A stretch of DNA of 64,000 bases, from NCBI RefSeq assembly GCF_002157225.2, contig NZ_CP020038.1:1759001-1823000 (forward strand), read 5' to 3'. Made by a program: the position numbers and the translations under genes. Below are positions 16,383 through 24,742 of the stretch, piece after piece (within the stretch, counting starts at the first letter, position 1; the number at the start of each line of letters is the position of its first letter). The notes below the pieces were generated by a model. That model did not search any database, was not told the DNA's origin, and saw only the letters and a list, made by a program, of their open reading frames with translations. Source of the DNA: Agarilytica rhodophyticola (GTDB lineage: Bacteria; Pseudomonadota; Gammaproteobacteria; Pseudomonadales; Cellvibrionaceae).

Positions 16383-16734
16383 AATAGGTGGTGCGACCTT
16401 TTGCGTCCGTACTGCTTGCATTGTTAGGTAATTTAGAACCATTTGCCTTAGTGGATAAAAATATATCCGAATAAATACCTTTTAATGAAGCGGCTACAAT
16501 CACCATCCCGGCAATGAAAATGTAAAGGTCGATTTCTTTTAAAAGCTCTCTCGCATCTTCATTTATTGTACCGGCTACTAAAAGTGCACCGCACACAACG
16601 CCACTTGACTGAAGAATGGCATTAACCATGACAGCCTGATTGAATTCTTTTTTTGCTGCATGACATCTGTATGCATAGATACTTATCAATATGACCCCAA
16701 TAATGGCTGAAGGTATGAATATGGCTTTATCCAT
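16381..16734 (-). CDS. Small multi-spanning membrane protein
   Basis: Start set at the ATG at 16734, preceded by AAGAAGA; it overlaps the end of the upstream gene by eight bases. The 117-residue product has three likely membrane helices: residues 4-22 ('FIPSAIIGVILISIYAY'), about 38-57 ('AILQSSGVVCGALLVAGTI') and about 70-90 ('YIFIAGMVIVAASLKGIY'). No family is recognised. It is coupled to the zinc-ribbon/glycine-zipper protein, so the two may form one membrane complex. Confidence 0.6.
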   Translation of the reverse strand: MDKAIFIPSAIIGVILISIYAYRCHAAKKEFNQAVMVNAILQSSGVVCGALLVAGTINEDARELLKEIDLYIFIAGMVIVAASLKGIYSDIFLSTKANGSKLPNNASSTDAKGRTTY

Positions 16735-17176
16735 TCTTCTTGCCACCATTTTTTACAGAGTCACCGATTAATCCACCAACAATACCGCCAATGAGGGCAC
16801 CAAAAGGTCCGCCAACCGAAGCGCCAAATATTGCCCCGCCTGCGGCTGCCCCCAATACTCTGGAATTATCTTCTTCTGGATCAGGTGGTCGATGGTAAGT
16901 TTTAAAACTGACATCGAGTATTTTTGCCCCAGATGCTTCATGACTAGTATCATTAAGGATACCGTTAGGGTATTCCCATGCTTCAAATTTTAAATGTATA
17001 TCTTCATTACAATTATCACATGGGTAATCAATATAAGCAGTGTACTGGCATTCTTTTCCCATACCTCTTTCAGACGCAGACTCTGCTTCAAACATTATTT
17101 CATCTTTACTCAAAGTGTGTTCATGACCACAGTTTGAACAAATATAACGTGCTTCGGCAATTATTCCATCACTCAT
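16727..17176 (-). CDS. Zinc-ribbon protein with C-terminal glycine zipper
   Basis: A 149-residue protein. The N-terminal half contains 'ICSNCGHEHTL' and 'YPCDNCNEDIHLKFEAWEYP', a four-Cys zinc site. After a Pro/Asp linker (near residue 98) the C-terminal 40 residues are a glycine zipper ('GAAAGGAIFGASVGGPFGAL', 'IGGIVGGLIGDSV'), a membrane-inserting motif also found in pore-forming toxins and outer-membrane lipoproteins. A soluble zinc sensor tethered to a membrane-active tail, coupled to a three-helix membrane protein, would suit an abortive-infection device; this is inference. Confidence 0.65.
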   Translation of the reverse strand: MSDGIIAEARYICSNCGHEHTLSKDEIMFEAESASERGMGKECQYTAYIDYPCDNCNEDIHLKFEAWEYPNGILNDTSHEASGAKILDVSFKTYHRPPDPEEDNSRVLGAAAGGAIFGASVGGPFGALIGGIVGGLIGDSVKNGGKKNG

Positions 17177-17261
17177 AGTTATCTCGATATATCCATAATT
17201 TATTTAACGTTCCAACAAAGGCTGCAGTTTACGGCGTCCTAGTTTAATTGGCTTGTCATGT

Positions 17262-17495
17262 TTATAGTGCTTCACCATCTACAGTTACTGATGCGTTAAG
17301 ATTACGATCATAAGGTACATAGACTTTTACTGATTTTCCTGATTCTGTTTTTACTTCAATTACCATATTTTGGGGTGGTGCCGCGAAATCATCGGAAATG
17401 AGGGTATGAATCGCTAGTTTGCAGGATTCACCGAACTCATGAGGACAATAAAGACTTCCATCTACTGCTGGAAGAGTAACTTCGATATTCGACAT
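17262..17495 (-). CDS. Small hypothetical protein
   Basis: A 77-residue, mainly beta protein ('SLYCPHEFGESCKLAIHTLI', 'MVIEVKTESGKSVKVYVPY') with two cysteines and no membrane segment; GGAGTG precedes the ATG. It is the first gene of the unit that continues with the zinc-ribbon/glycine-zipper pair, 85 bases upstream of it, and has repeat B 63 bases before its start. No family is recognised. Confidence 0.5.
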   Translation of the reverse strand: MSNIEVTLPAVDGSLYCPHEFGESCKLAIHTLISDDFAAPPQNMVIEVKTESGKSVKVYVPYDRNLNASVTVDGEAL

Positions 17496-17557
17496 TTCAC
17501 ACTCCTAACCTTAGTTAATGAGTAGAGTTCTTTAGTAAACATAAGTATATTAGTCAG

Positions 17558-17640
17558 AATTCCCGTTTATCCCACAGAGGTCTTTCAATTAATGTTGTAG
17601 ATAAAACTCTAACAGGTTAAAGGGGGTGCAACAATACACT
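17558..17640. repeat. Intergenic repeat B, copy 2
   Basis: Second copy of the element described at 16116-16201, upstream of the 17262-17495 gene. The identity of the 20-base core against more diverged edges suggests a maintained functional site. Confidence 0.7.
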
Positions 17641-17768
17641 TAAAAAAATTTACTAGAAAAAATAAGCCACTATATTTAACTAGATGCCAGGAAAGAGTTT
17701 ATACACACTGCTAAACAGAGTATTTACAGAGAAGTACCCCCTTTATTTGTGTCCAGTTTTTCTACATA

Positions 17769-18650
17769 TTATTTTTCTAACAATCTGTAATCCAAATATT
17801 CAGGACTTTCACACCATATATTGATATGCCCATCTTTAACTCTAGGCCCCGTCTCTGAAATTAAAAAAACCATCTTGGGTTTGTTATCGGCAGTTCTTTC
17901 TAATGTGTCTAGGTTAAAGCGTTTAAAACCTGATACTTCCAGTTTACTTATTGGAATATAGGTTGACGGGCGCTTAATGATATCACCTGATGTAAGTGTT
18001 TTATCGAAAACGATAGAGTACCCATGCTCTTTTTTATTAAACCATGCCTTTCCGTAATAAATTCGAAATTCATCTTCAAAATCAGCTAAATTTTGCCCAT
18101 TAATTTCAATAAATAGATTGTTGAGGTCAATCAACCCTGTTTCTGGTAACTGTACGATCAATGATTCTTTTGCTAAATATGCGTCGATTAATGAAGAAAG
18201 TGTTTTTGTTCGCTGGATTTTACGCTTTCCAGCTATCACCCTCCCGCGACTAATCCTACTTTCACTATATTCACTATTCTTTGCAAGATCGCCTGATTCA
18301 AGCCTTTTTGTACTTGGTGGTTGGAGATTTATTCGAATAGCATGATCTATATACTCGTCACTATCTTTGTATATATCCATCGTTGTTTTTGAGGCTTTCT
18401 TTTGATTATCAATATCTTTTGCTATATTGCATTGAGAGCTATGTTCACCAACGATTATATAGTAAGGGTCACGCTTTCTCTTTTCTAGCGGACGATCTAG
18501 ATTAGCGCAAGTAACGGGTGCATCACAGTTTTTACCCGGACATTGGAAGTTAAATTTTGACTGTATAACTCCTTCAGCAAATTTCATGTCTGCTTGTCGG
18601 GCAGTAATGTTTAGCTTCACATCCTCTGAAAAAGCTTTTTCTAATTTCAT
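17769..18650 (-). CDS. Hypothetical cysteine-containing protein
   Basis: Start set at the ATG at 18650: AGGAAATATATC gives good spacing, whereas the ATG at 18674 is only two bases from its AGGA. The 293-residue product has an N-terminal Cys cluster ('FQCPGKNCDAPVTCAN' near residues 35-50) followed by 'YYIIVGEHSSQCNIA', a possible zinc finger ending in H-x4-C. A basic linker (residues 120-145) and a beta-rich C-terminus ('IYYGKAWFNKKEHGYSIVF') follow. The N-terminal C...C/H...C layout recalls the front of CoiA-like proteins, but no nuclease motif is visible. It stands alone with its own promoter region. Confidence 0.5.
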   Translation of the reverse strand: MKLEKAFSEDVKLNITARQADMKFAEGVIQSKFNFQCPGKNCDAPVTCANLDRPLEKRKRDPYYIIVGEHSSQCNIAKDIDNQKKASKTTMDIYKDSDEYIDHAIRINLQPPSTKRLESGDLAKNSEYSESRISRGRVIAGKRKIQRTKTLSSLIDAYLAKESLIVQLPETGLIDLNNLFIEINGQNLADFEDEFRIYYGKAWFNKKEHGYSIVFDKTLTSGDIIKRPSTYIPISKLEVSGFKRFNLDTLERTADNKPKMVFLISETGPRVKDGHINIWCESPEYLDYRLLEK

Positions 18651-18781
18651 GATATATTTCCTATTTTTTTTCATAATCCTAACAGCTTATTTATGGTTGT
18701 TCTCTGTTATAAACAAGGCTTAGTGTCTTTTAAATGCTATTCAAGTTATAACATATCACTACTATTTAGTCTTTTTAAACT

Positions 18782-19282
18782 CTACTTCAATACGTCTTGA
18801 TAAGAGTCAATTAAGTTGCTAATCAATCCTATGTACAATGATGGTTTGCAATAACTCATATTAATATCTTGGCATAAATTTGTGCTATAAATTTTTTGTG
18901 CCTTATTAAGAATGTGAGTCTTATTTGAGAGGGGTTCATTGCGAATTAAATTTTTCAATTCCCTGATGAAGTTATAAGTCTTTGCGCCTTGTCGATATTT
19001 AGGATCTATTTTAGATAGCTTCTTAAAAAAGACTTCTTCAAAATCATACAAGCGCTGAGGTGGGCTTCCTAATTTAAATGTACAAATATCGCTTGCTTTT
19101 TTGGATGCAATTATACTATTCCTATTAAATTGAGGATTTTGGAGAAGTTTTATTGCTTCTTCTCGACTACATGTAAAATACACTGCTTTCCATTTATCAT
19201 ATTCTTCCGTAAACGAGAATGAGATCTCAGAGTAGAAAAGAATAGTAATTACTAATGTTAAGGCTTGGAGTTTTGCAAACAT
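18782..19282 (-). CDS. Secreted hypothetical protein
   Basis: A 166-residue protein with a signal peptide (residues 1-24, 'LQALTLVITILFYSEISFSF'). The mature part is helical and has four or more cysteines ('YFTCSREEAIKLL', 'SDICTF', 'NLCQDINMSYCKPSLYIG'), consistent with a disulphide-bonded periplasmic or secreted protein. No family is recognised. It is monocistronic on the minus strand, diverging from the ShosTA-like pair. Confidence 0.55.
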   Translation of the reverse strand: MFAKLQALTLVITILFYSEISFSFTEEYDKWKAVYFTCSREEAIKLLQNPQFNRNSIIASKKASDICTFKLGSPPQRLYDFEEVFFKKLSKIDPKYRQGAKTYNFIRELKNLIRNEPLSNKTHILNKAQKIYSTNLCQDINMSYCKPSLYIGLISNLIDSYQDVLK

Positions 19283-19494
19283 CCCTTTTCAAACTCCTAA
19301 AAATATACGTAATTTATTCATTGATTGCCCTATTGCTAAATCATTAATGTTTTTGCCATTATACATTTATTAAAAGCTGTAACTAGATGATAGATTTGCT
19401 ACGGGTGAACAATATAGTCGCAAATAAAGTCTTTTTGTCGCCAAAGTTTTTTTCGTTAATGGTAAGTTGCCTTAATTGTTAGCTGACAAACGGA

Positions 19495-20049
19495 TTGAAA
19501 ATGGTATTTCACGTTGATTTTTATAAGAGTATTCCAATTGTGGCAATGGGTAACTACTATCCAGTTAGTTCAGGCTCTGTTGATATTCATAGCCGTCAGA
19601 TTCTTGATTTTAAAGACGGTAAAGATGAAGCCGTTTCTGTCTTCTCTAACAAACTTATTACCTACTTACGCGGAAAAGGACTAGGTCGCCAACCCGTCTT
19701 TATTGCAACGATTCCATCGTCAACACACGGTAGGTCTCATGCAGGCTTCGCTAAGCTAATTAAGAACCTATCCTTTGAGTTTTCAGTCCAAAACCCCGAT
19801 TATAACTTAATCCTACGCACCAAGACAAAGCTAGCGGCTCACAAAGGTGGTAGTCGGAGGAAAGAGGATGCACTAGCATCGACAGCTATTCCAATTGATA
19901 TTGCACGAAAGATTGGAGGTAGATCTGTTATCCTACTCGACGATGTAACGACAACAACTAATTCAATAAAAGCAGGCATTGATGTATTAACGGATGCTGG
20001 TGCATTAGTTAGAATCGCGGTAGTGTTAGGCAGAACAATGAGAGGATAG
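19495..20049 (+). CDS. shosT: Phosphoribosyltransferase-fold toxin of a ShosTA-like pair
   Basis: A 184-residue type I phosphoribosyltransferase. The PRPP loop is clear near residues 141-155 ('SVILLDDVTTTTNSIKAG', with DDVTTTT), preceded by a ComF/amidophosphoribosyl-like core ('ATIPSSTHGRSHAGFAKLI', 'LRTKTKLAAHKGGSRRKEDA' read in parts). An adjacent PRTase plus DprA-like pair is the composition of ShosTA, described first as a toxin-antitoxin system and later as anti-phage; in it the PRTase is the toxin. The DprA-like gene begins 11 bases after this stop. ComF itself is less likely because the zinc finger is missing and the DprA partner is adjacent. Confidence 0.7.
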   Translation: MKMVFHVDFYKSIPIVAMGNYYPVSSGSVDIHSRQILDFKDGKDEAVSVFSNKLITYLRGKGLGRQPVFIATIPSSTHGRSHAGFAKLIKNLSFEFSVQNPDYNLILRTKTKLAAHKGGSRRKEDALASTAIPIDIARKIGGRSVILLDDVTTTTNSIKAGIDVLTDAGALVRIAVVLGRTMRG

Positions 20050-20060
20050 AGCAGCCAACT

Positions 20061-20747
20061 GTGCAGCAAAATACAGAAATACATGCAATAGACCAAGATT
20101 CTGATTATTATCCAGACAGTCTTCGTAATATCATGAGTCCCCCACGCATACTTTACGCTCGAGGCAACTTAGATTTGCTCGTGTCTTCTCTAGGTGTGGC
20201 CATTGTTGGCACACGTAATGCCACAACTAATGGCTTAAAAATAACAAATAGAATAGCTCGCCACTGTGTTAGCTTGGGAGCGACAGTGGTCAGTGGGCTT
20301 GCTTTAGGTATTGATGCTGAAGCCCATAGGGGGTGTCTAGACGTAGCTGGAAACACGATTGCTGTGTTGGCCCATGGTTTACATACGGCGGAACCCAAGG
20401 CCAATCAACAGTTAGGCTACCAAATATTGGAATCTGGTGGTCTATGGGTTTCAGAACATCCAGAAGGTGCTCGAGCGAGTAGACAAAACTTTGTGCCACG
20501 TAACCGCATACAAGTCGGATTATCTAAGTGTTCCATTATTGTCGAATCTGATGTTAGAAGCGGCACAACAACGCATGCTAAATTCTGTGTTCAGGAAAAA
20601 CATCCACTGTTTGCAGTTATTCCTCAAGAAGGAAACCCTCTAAAATTACATTGTAAAGGGCCAGAAATGATGGTGAGAGATATGGGGGCGAAAGCGCTTG
20701 TTACTAAAGACGACTACTCACTTATTAAAACAGCTTTGAATTTATAA
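20061..20747 (+). CDS. shosA: DprA/Smf-like antitoxin of a ShosTA-like pair
   Basis: A 228-residue Rossmann-fold protein of the DprA/Smf family, trimmed to its core: 'GVAIVGTRNATTNGLKI' (residues about 47-63), 'VVSGLALGIDAEAHRGCL', 'GGLWVSEHPEG', 'NFVPRNRI' and 'IIVESDVRSGTTTHAKF'. Bona fide DprA is longer, with N-terminal SAM and C-terminal winged-helix domains, both absent here. The start is a GTG; no in-frame ATG lies nearby and GAGAGGA is upstream. With the preceding PRTase it forms a ShosTA-like unit, where the DprA-like protein is the antitoxin or phage sensor. Confidence 0.75.
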   Translation: MQQNTEIHAIDQDSDYYPDSLRNIMSPPRILYARGNLDLLVSSLGVAIVGTRNATTNGLKITNRIARHCVSLGATVVSGLALGIDAEAHRGCLDVAGNTIAVLAHGLHTAEPKANQQLGYQILESGGLWVSEHPEGARASRQNFVPRNRIQVGLSKCSIIVESDVRSGTTTHAKFCVQEKHPLFAVIPQEGNPLKLHCKGPEMMVRDMGAKALVTKDDYSLIKTALNL

Positions 20748-20749
20748 CT

Positions 20750-20947
20750 GCAAATGTAAGTTTTCCTAACTTTACCTATTATTTAGTAGGTGAAAATGGA
20801 TCAAGCTTGGCACTGAATAAAATAATAGCAGATGAGTTGTATGATAACGTTGATGGTGGGAGTTTGCACCTTGCGGCCACTAGCGGAAAAGCTAGAATGA
20901 CGAAGAAACTCTTAAGAGCGAACGTTCGAAACGGATGGATATTCTAA
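20750..20947 (+). pseudogene. Ankyrin-repeat-like fragment
   Basis: An open frame without an ATG that directly follows shosA reads 'NFTYYLVGENGSSLALNKII', then 'DGGSLHLAATSGKARMTKKL' and 'LRANVRNGWIF' before a stop. 'LHLAATSGKARMTKKLLRANV' (read in pieces) matches one ankyrin repeat. It may be the relic of a larger gene replaced by the ShosTA pair. About 200 bases after it (to 21155) hold no further gene. Confidence 0.35.
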
Positions 20948-21155
20948 CTTCTGCTGCTCGCGTAAAAGACCACCAGAGTCTCGTTAAATACAGAGGCTTA
21001 CTATTGCGAGTAGAGGTTGTTTAAGTAGATTCTTTTTGCTCATTGAAGTTGTTGGGGTTTTACTTAGAATGTTAATTGAAAAACAGCAGTGGATATTCGG
21101 GAATCCCGACATAACCTGCTGTTAGGTTCTATCAGGAGTCAAGCAGGATAATGTT

Positions 21156-21668
21156 TTGGATTCAATAGAAAAATGGGTATCAGTACTGGGGAGCATTGCT
21201 TCTATTGGTGCTGCGATCTGGGCTTGGGTTGAAGCTAGTAAGGCATCAACATCCGCAAAAAAAGCCGAAATCGTCAAAAATGAGATTGTTGACAGACGAA
21301 AATTGGCTGAAGTATCTCAAGTTCATGCAGAAACGAGCAGGGTTTTGAAAACTGTTTCAAAGGTTGGGCCTTCATGTAACCCAACAATGCTTCGTGGTGT
21401 AAATTGTGCAGGCATTGCAAAGGAGGTAGAAGAGTTCTCCCGCTTTATTAATGAGCAAAGCTCGCACTTTACAGAGTTCTTTGATAACAAAGCTAAAGAG
21501 CTGTGTGCGGCTTTAAATGATGACATAGAAGCGTTGTCTGAAGCTAAATCGTTTGAAGATAAAAAGGCGGCAGGCAAAAGTATTTACTACAAAATCAATG
21601 ATTTTATGCCAACCGTAAAGACTCTTTCTGACGAAAAGAGAGAGAGTATTACAACCCGCTTTAATTAA
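21156..21668 (+). CDS. Membrane-anchored helical protein, partner of YfbU-domain gene
   Basis: The start is a TTG at 21156: AGGA lies about nine bases upstream and the nearby ATG at 21150 is out of frame. Residues 6-25 are a single membrane helix ('WVSVLGSIASIGAAIWAWVE'), followed by a long helical, Lys/Glu-rich body with two cysteines ('GPSCNPTMLRGVNCAGIAKE'). No family is recognised. The next gene (YfbU domain) begins 11 bases downstream, so the two are one operon and probably one module. Confidence 0.6.
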   Translation: MDSIEKWVSVLGSIASIGAAIWAWVEASKASTSAKKAEIVKNEIVDRRKLAEVSQVHAETSRVLKTVSKVGPSCNPTMLRGVNCAGIAKEVEEFSRFINEQSSHFTEFFDNKAKELCAALNDDIEALSEAKSFEDKKAAGKSIYYKINDFMPTVKTLSDEKRESITTRFN

Positions 21669-21679
21669 GGGAAATAACA

Positions 21680-22231
21680 ATGAAAATTACAGATGGTGAA
21701 AAACTAATACTGTTAATGCTCAGCGAGCTTTATGATACTTTAGACGTAGATGGTGAAATTGAGCCTGACTTTATTCGTTCTGCAATATATAGCGATAAAA
21801 CGTGGAGTATACCATGGAAATACTCCGGTATCCCCTTTGAAAATCAAGAGACACCTGGAATCGTAAAAGAAGTACTAGATATTCTAGATATGTGGAGTTT
21901 TATTGAGTATAGCTACGGCGAGCTTAATGACGAAGATAGGGCTTATGTTGAGAAAGAAGCATCACCATTTGGCAAAGATCCAAAGTTTAGAGGTTTTGAT
22001 GGCAACAATGAAACTGATTATATGGGAACTGCATCGTTTATTGTGAATCAACTTGATCGCTTTGAAGAGTTTAAAGGAAGAAACTTTAATTCGCACCTTC
22101 CATCAGTAGATAGCTATCGCAGGATGTTGACGGTTTTCAATAAGATGAGAAATAACTTCTATTTAGATTCTTTAAGTGCAGAGCAACTAGTCCAAATACT
22201 TAAAGAAAAAGTACACCCTGAGAATAGGTAA
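21680..22231 (+). CDS. YfbU-domain protein
   Basis: A 183-residue protein. It aligns by eye with E. coli YfbU along most of its length: 'DGEKLILLMLSELYD' at the start, 'EVLDILDMWSFIEYSYGEL' in the middle, 'FRGFDGNNETDYMGTASFIV', and 'SYRRMLTVFNKM...YLDSLSAEQLVQIL' at the end. The function of YfbU is unsettled. Here it follows a membrane-anchored helical protein, with AAGGGAAATAAC as ribosome site. YfbU-domain genes in defence islands usually come with such a partner, so an immune role is a reasonable inference. Confidence 0.75.
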   Translation: MKITDGEKLILLMLSELYDTLDVDGEIEPDFIRSAIYSDKTWSIPWKYSGIPFENQETPGIVKEVLDILDMWSFIEYSYGELNDEDRAYVEKEASPFGKDPKFRGFDGNNETDYMGTASFIVNQLDRFEEFKGRNFNSHLPSVDSYRRMLTVFNKMRNNFYLDSLSAEQLVQILKEKVHPENR

Positions 22232-22609
22232 TGACCTAACAAATGCCCTCTAATCCTACTAGTAAAAGTTTTGGCCTTCGCTTTTATTTTTCAGCTGCAG
22301 AACGGAGTGCCACTAAAAATATCTGCGCTATAGACTTCAATAGTGCGCACTCTAATTTTCTAGCCCCCGACTTAGTGGAATTTTTTGGCATTGGCATCCA
22401 AAAAGATATGGCGTCGAATTGAACTTTAGTGGATATACAAGGTGATATTATTTGGATCAGAAAATTGTCCGAAGCAGCCGCTTAGTGCTTCAGCTAAAAT
22501 GTTGTATTGAGTGAGGTGGAAAACGACCCTGAATGGTGACCTGGAATGCGATCTATAAACTAAGTGTCATTTGATAAAATTCATAACTATTGATAGACAG
22601 GAGCTATAA
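22232..22609. other. Intergenic region before the AIPR gene
   Basis: About 378 bases with no supported gene. It opens with CTAACAAATGCC, which recalls the start of an integron attC site, but no matching GTTRRRY end follows. Confidence 0.35.
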
Positions 22610-24274
22610 GTGTTCTTACAAGAATTAGAATACGTAAATTTAAAAAAAATTCTCATTTCCTACGAGGAAAAAGGGCGTGGGGAGTCTATAGCCTTTTTAA
22701 ACTGGTTCTTAGAAAATATATTTCGCTTAGATAGCGTCGCTGCGGACGATGCCATATGTGATAGAGCAAACGATCGCGGAATAGATGGTCTAGTGGTTGA
22801 ACATACACTTAAGAAAGTATTAGTTCTTCAAGGAAAAATAAAACAGAAAGAGTCTTCAATTGGTGATGCGTCACTTAGAGAATTAGCAGGAACTATTACA
22901 CAATTATCTGACGTCGATTCAGTTCAAGCGTTAATTGATGGTGGTGCAAATGAAGAATTAAAAAAAATTCTTAAGAGAAGTAACGTGAAAGATCTGATTT
23001 CGAAGGGCTATAAAGTAGAAGGGGTGTTCATTTCTAATCAACCATTGGATAAGAATGGAGAAGAATTTGTCAGACAAGATAGTTCTATCACTGTATACGA
23101 TAGGCGCGCAATTGTTAGTAAATATATTGATATTGAAGCTGAAGGTGGTATTGAAGGCGAGCACGTCTTTGATACGAGCTATGTCACGCCAATTGTACTT
23201 CATACGTCTGACCGCGCAACAACTTATATATTACCAGTTAAAGCTCTTGAACTCATAGGTATGCAGGGTATAGATGACGGAACGCTTTTTTCACAGAATG
23301 TAAGGCAATCTTTGGGAAATACTAAAGTTAATAAAGCGTTAATGGAAAGTGTCAATGATAAGAAAGAGCATGAAAACTTCACGCTCTATCATAACGGAAT
23401 AAATATATTATGTGAAAAAGCAGAACTGAAAGGCGATAGTTTAAATATAGCTAATTATGTGGTTGTAAATGGAGCTCAAAGCATATCTACGTTTAAAAAG
23501 TTATCCGATAAGCTATCAGAAGATTTGAGAGTTATTGCAAAAGTAATTCAAATTCAAAACCCAGAACTTTCCAAAAAAATTACAATAAATAGCAATAATC
23601 AAAACGCCATTAAACCGAGGGATTTGAAGTCTACTAACGAAGTCCAGTTGAGATTAAAGAAAGAGTTCTCTCACATTGAAAATGGAATTTACGAGTTGGA
23701 AATAAAGAGAGGACAAGAACAATCGGAAGGTACAACATTAATTACTAATGAAGAGGCGGGCAAGTTATTACTTGCATATGACTTAATGGAGCCGGAGTCA
23801 TGTCATCAAGTATACAGGCTTTTTGATGATAAATATTCTGATATTTTTGCTCGTCCCGTTGTAACGGCTTATCGGATTATATTTCTTTATTTGATCATGG
23901 AGAAGATCAAGATAGTTACTCCTAGAATTCAGCCAACACCGTTATCAAAGTATGGGTTGACTAGATTTTTTTTAATGTCCGTTATTTCAGAGCTAATAAA
24001 ATCTGATGAAGTGGCTTTGGTTTATTCGAGGTCTCCAGCTGAACTTTTTGATGACGGTAAAGTTGAAAAATTTATGGACGCGATAGAGTCAATACTTAAA
24101 CTAATTGTTATGGATCTTAATTACGAGGTTGAAAATATGGGCGATAAATTTGATTATAAAAGTGATTTGAAAAGTCCTACAAAGTTGAGAGATCTAAGAA
24201 GCAAACTATTGCAAATTTTCAAAAAAGATGTTGCTCGGGGAAAGGCTGAGTCGTTGAGTGATCTACTTTCGTAA
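22610..24274 (+). CDS. AIPR family abortive phage resistance protein
   Basis: A 554-residue protein starting at GTG (AGGAG seven bases upstream). The central region holds the AIPR (PF10592) signature: 'FTLYHNGINILCEKAELKG', 'ANYVVVNGAQSISTF', 'KITINSNNQNAIKPRDLKS'. The N-terminal 150 residues ('FLNWFLENIFRLDSVAADDA', 'RGIDGLVVEHTLKKVLVLQG') resemble a PD-(D/E)xK-like nuclease core with D..(E/V)xK spacing, common in AIPR proteins. The family was named for abortive infection, with a probable nuclease mechanism. A small gene 15 bases downstream is its likely partner. Confidence 0.8.
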   Translation: MFLQELEYVNLKKILISYEEKGRGESIAFLNWFLENIFRLDSVAADDAICDRANDRGIDGLVVEHTLKKVLVLQGKIKQKESSIGDASLRELAGTITQLSDVDSVQALIDGGANEELKKILKRSNVKDLISKGYKVEGVFISNQPLDKNGEEFVRQDSSITVYDRRAIVSKYIDIEAEGGIEGEHVFDTSYVTPIVLHTSDRATTYILPVKALELIGMQGIDDGTLFSQNVRQSLGNTKVNKALMESVNDKKEHENFTLYHNGINILCEKAELKGDSLNIANYVVVNGAQSISTFKKLSDKLSEDLRVIAKVIQIQNPELSKKITINSNNQNAIKPRDLKSTNEVQLRLKKEFSHIENGIYELEIKRGQEQSEGTTLITNEEAGKLLLAYDLMEPESCHQVYRLFDDKYSDIFARPVVTAYRIIFLYLIMEKIKIVTPRIQPTPLSKYGLTRFFLMSVISELIKSDEVALVYSRSPAELFDDGKVEKFMDAIESILKLIVMDLNYEVENMGDKFDYKSDLKSPTKLRDLRSKLLQIFKKDVARGKAESLSDLLS

Positions 24275-24289
24275 AGCGAGTCTAACTAA

Positions 24290-24667
24290 ATGTCCGCTTT
24301 GCGGCTGATCTTTGATTGTAATTCAGCCCATAAGAAAAAATTTATGATTAATAATTTACAAAAAGAATCAGTGTTAATTTGGTCAGTAGATGAAAATAAT
24401 ATTGACTCATCACGTGTTCGAAGAGATATTACTAGATTTGAATCATGGTTAAATGGAAACGAGGCTGGGAGCATAACATTTTTGAGTTGGGGTTTATTAA
24501 TAGTTCTAGATGAAATGCTGGAAGACGACTTAGAAATGAAGCTACTTTTAGAGACCCCATGGGGTAACAATTTACTTAATGAGGCGAAAAGACAAGCTTG
24601 TAATCAAATACAGATAATCACCGGTTATCGTTTGCCTGTGGATACTTGTCTTAAATTGGTAAGATAA
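24290..24667 (+). CDS. Small protein downstream of AIPR, unknown
   Basis: A 125-residue acidic protein with no recognised family; it contains 'LIWSVDENNIDSSRVRRDI' and 'FLSWGLLIVLDEMLEDDLEM', is mostly helical, and has no membrane or metal motif. It follows the AIPR gene by 15 bases with no terminator between, so it is probably co-transcribed and may be its regulator or second subunit. Confidence 0.5.
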   Translation: MSALRLIFDCNSAHKKKFMINNLQKESVLIWSVDENNIDSSRVRRDITRFESWLNGNEAGSITFLSWGLLIVLDEMLEDDLEMKLLLETPWGNNLLNEAKRQACNQIQIITGYRLPVDTCLKLVR

Positions 24668-24698
24668 TTTTACTAAAACGAATAATGTATACAGCAAA

Positions 24699-24739
24699 GA
24701 ACTTGTTATCTGGCTCTTTGTTATGAAGATAACGAGTTC
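24699..24739 (+). promoter_or_regulatory. Hairpin over the ribosome site of the 24743 gene
   Basis: GAACTTGTTATCT / AGATAACGAGTTC, a 13-pair stem (one G-T) with a 15-base loop. It ends four bases before the ATG at 24743, so it would mask translation initiation, or act as a weak terminator for the AIPR unit; no T-run follows. Confidence 0.45.
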
Positions 24740-24742
24740 CTA

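Noticed and set aside
20061-20747. Housekeeping dprA
   Set aside because: The SAM and winged-helix domains are missing, and the gene is paired with a PRTase in a defence cluster.
14779-22300. Integron cassette array with attC sites (AACAAA and GTTAGGT-like cores near 14790, 19480, 21120, 22234)
   Set aside because: Core sites are not paired at attC distances, genes face both ways, and no integron integrase is seen.
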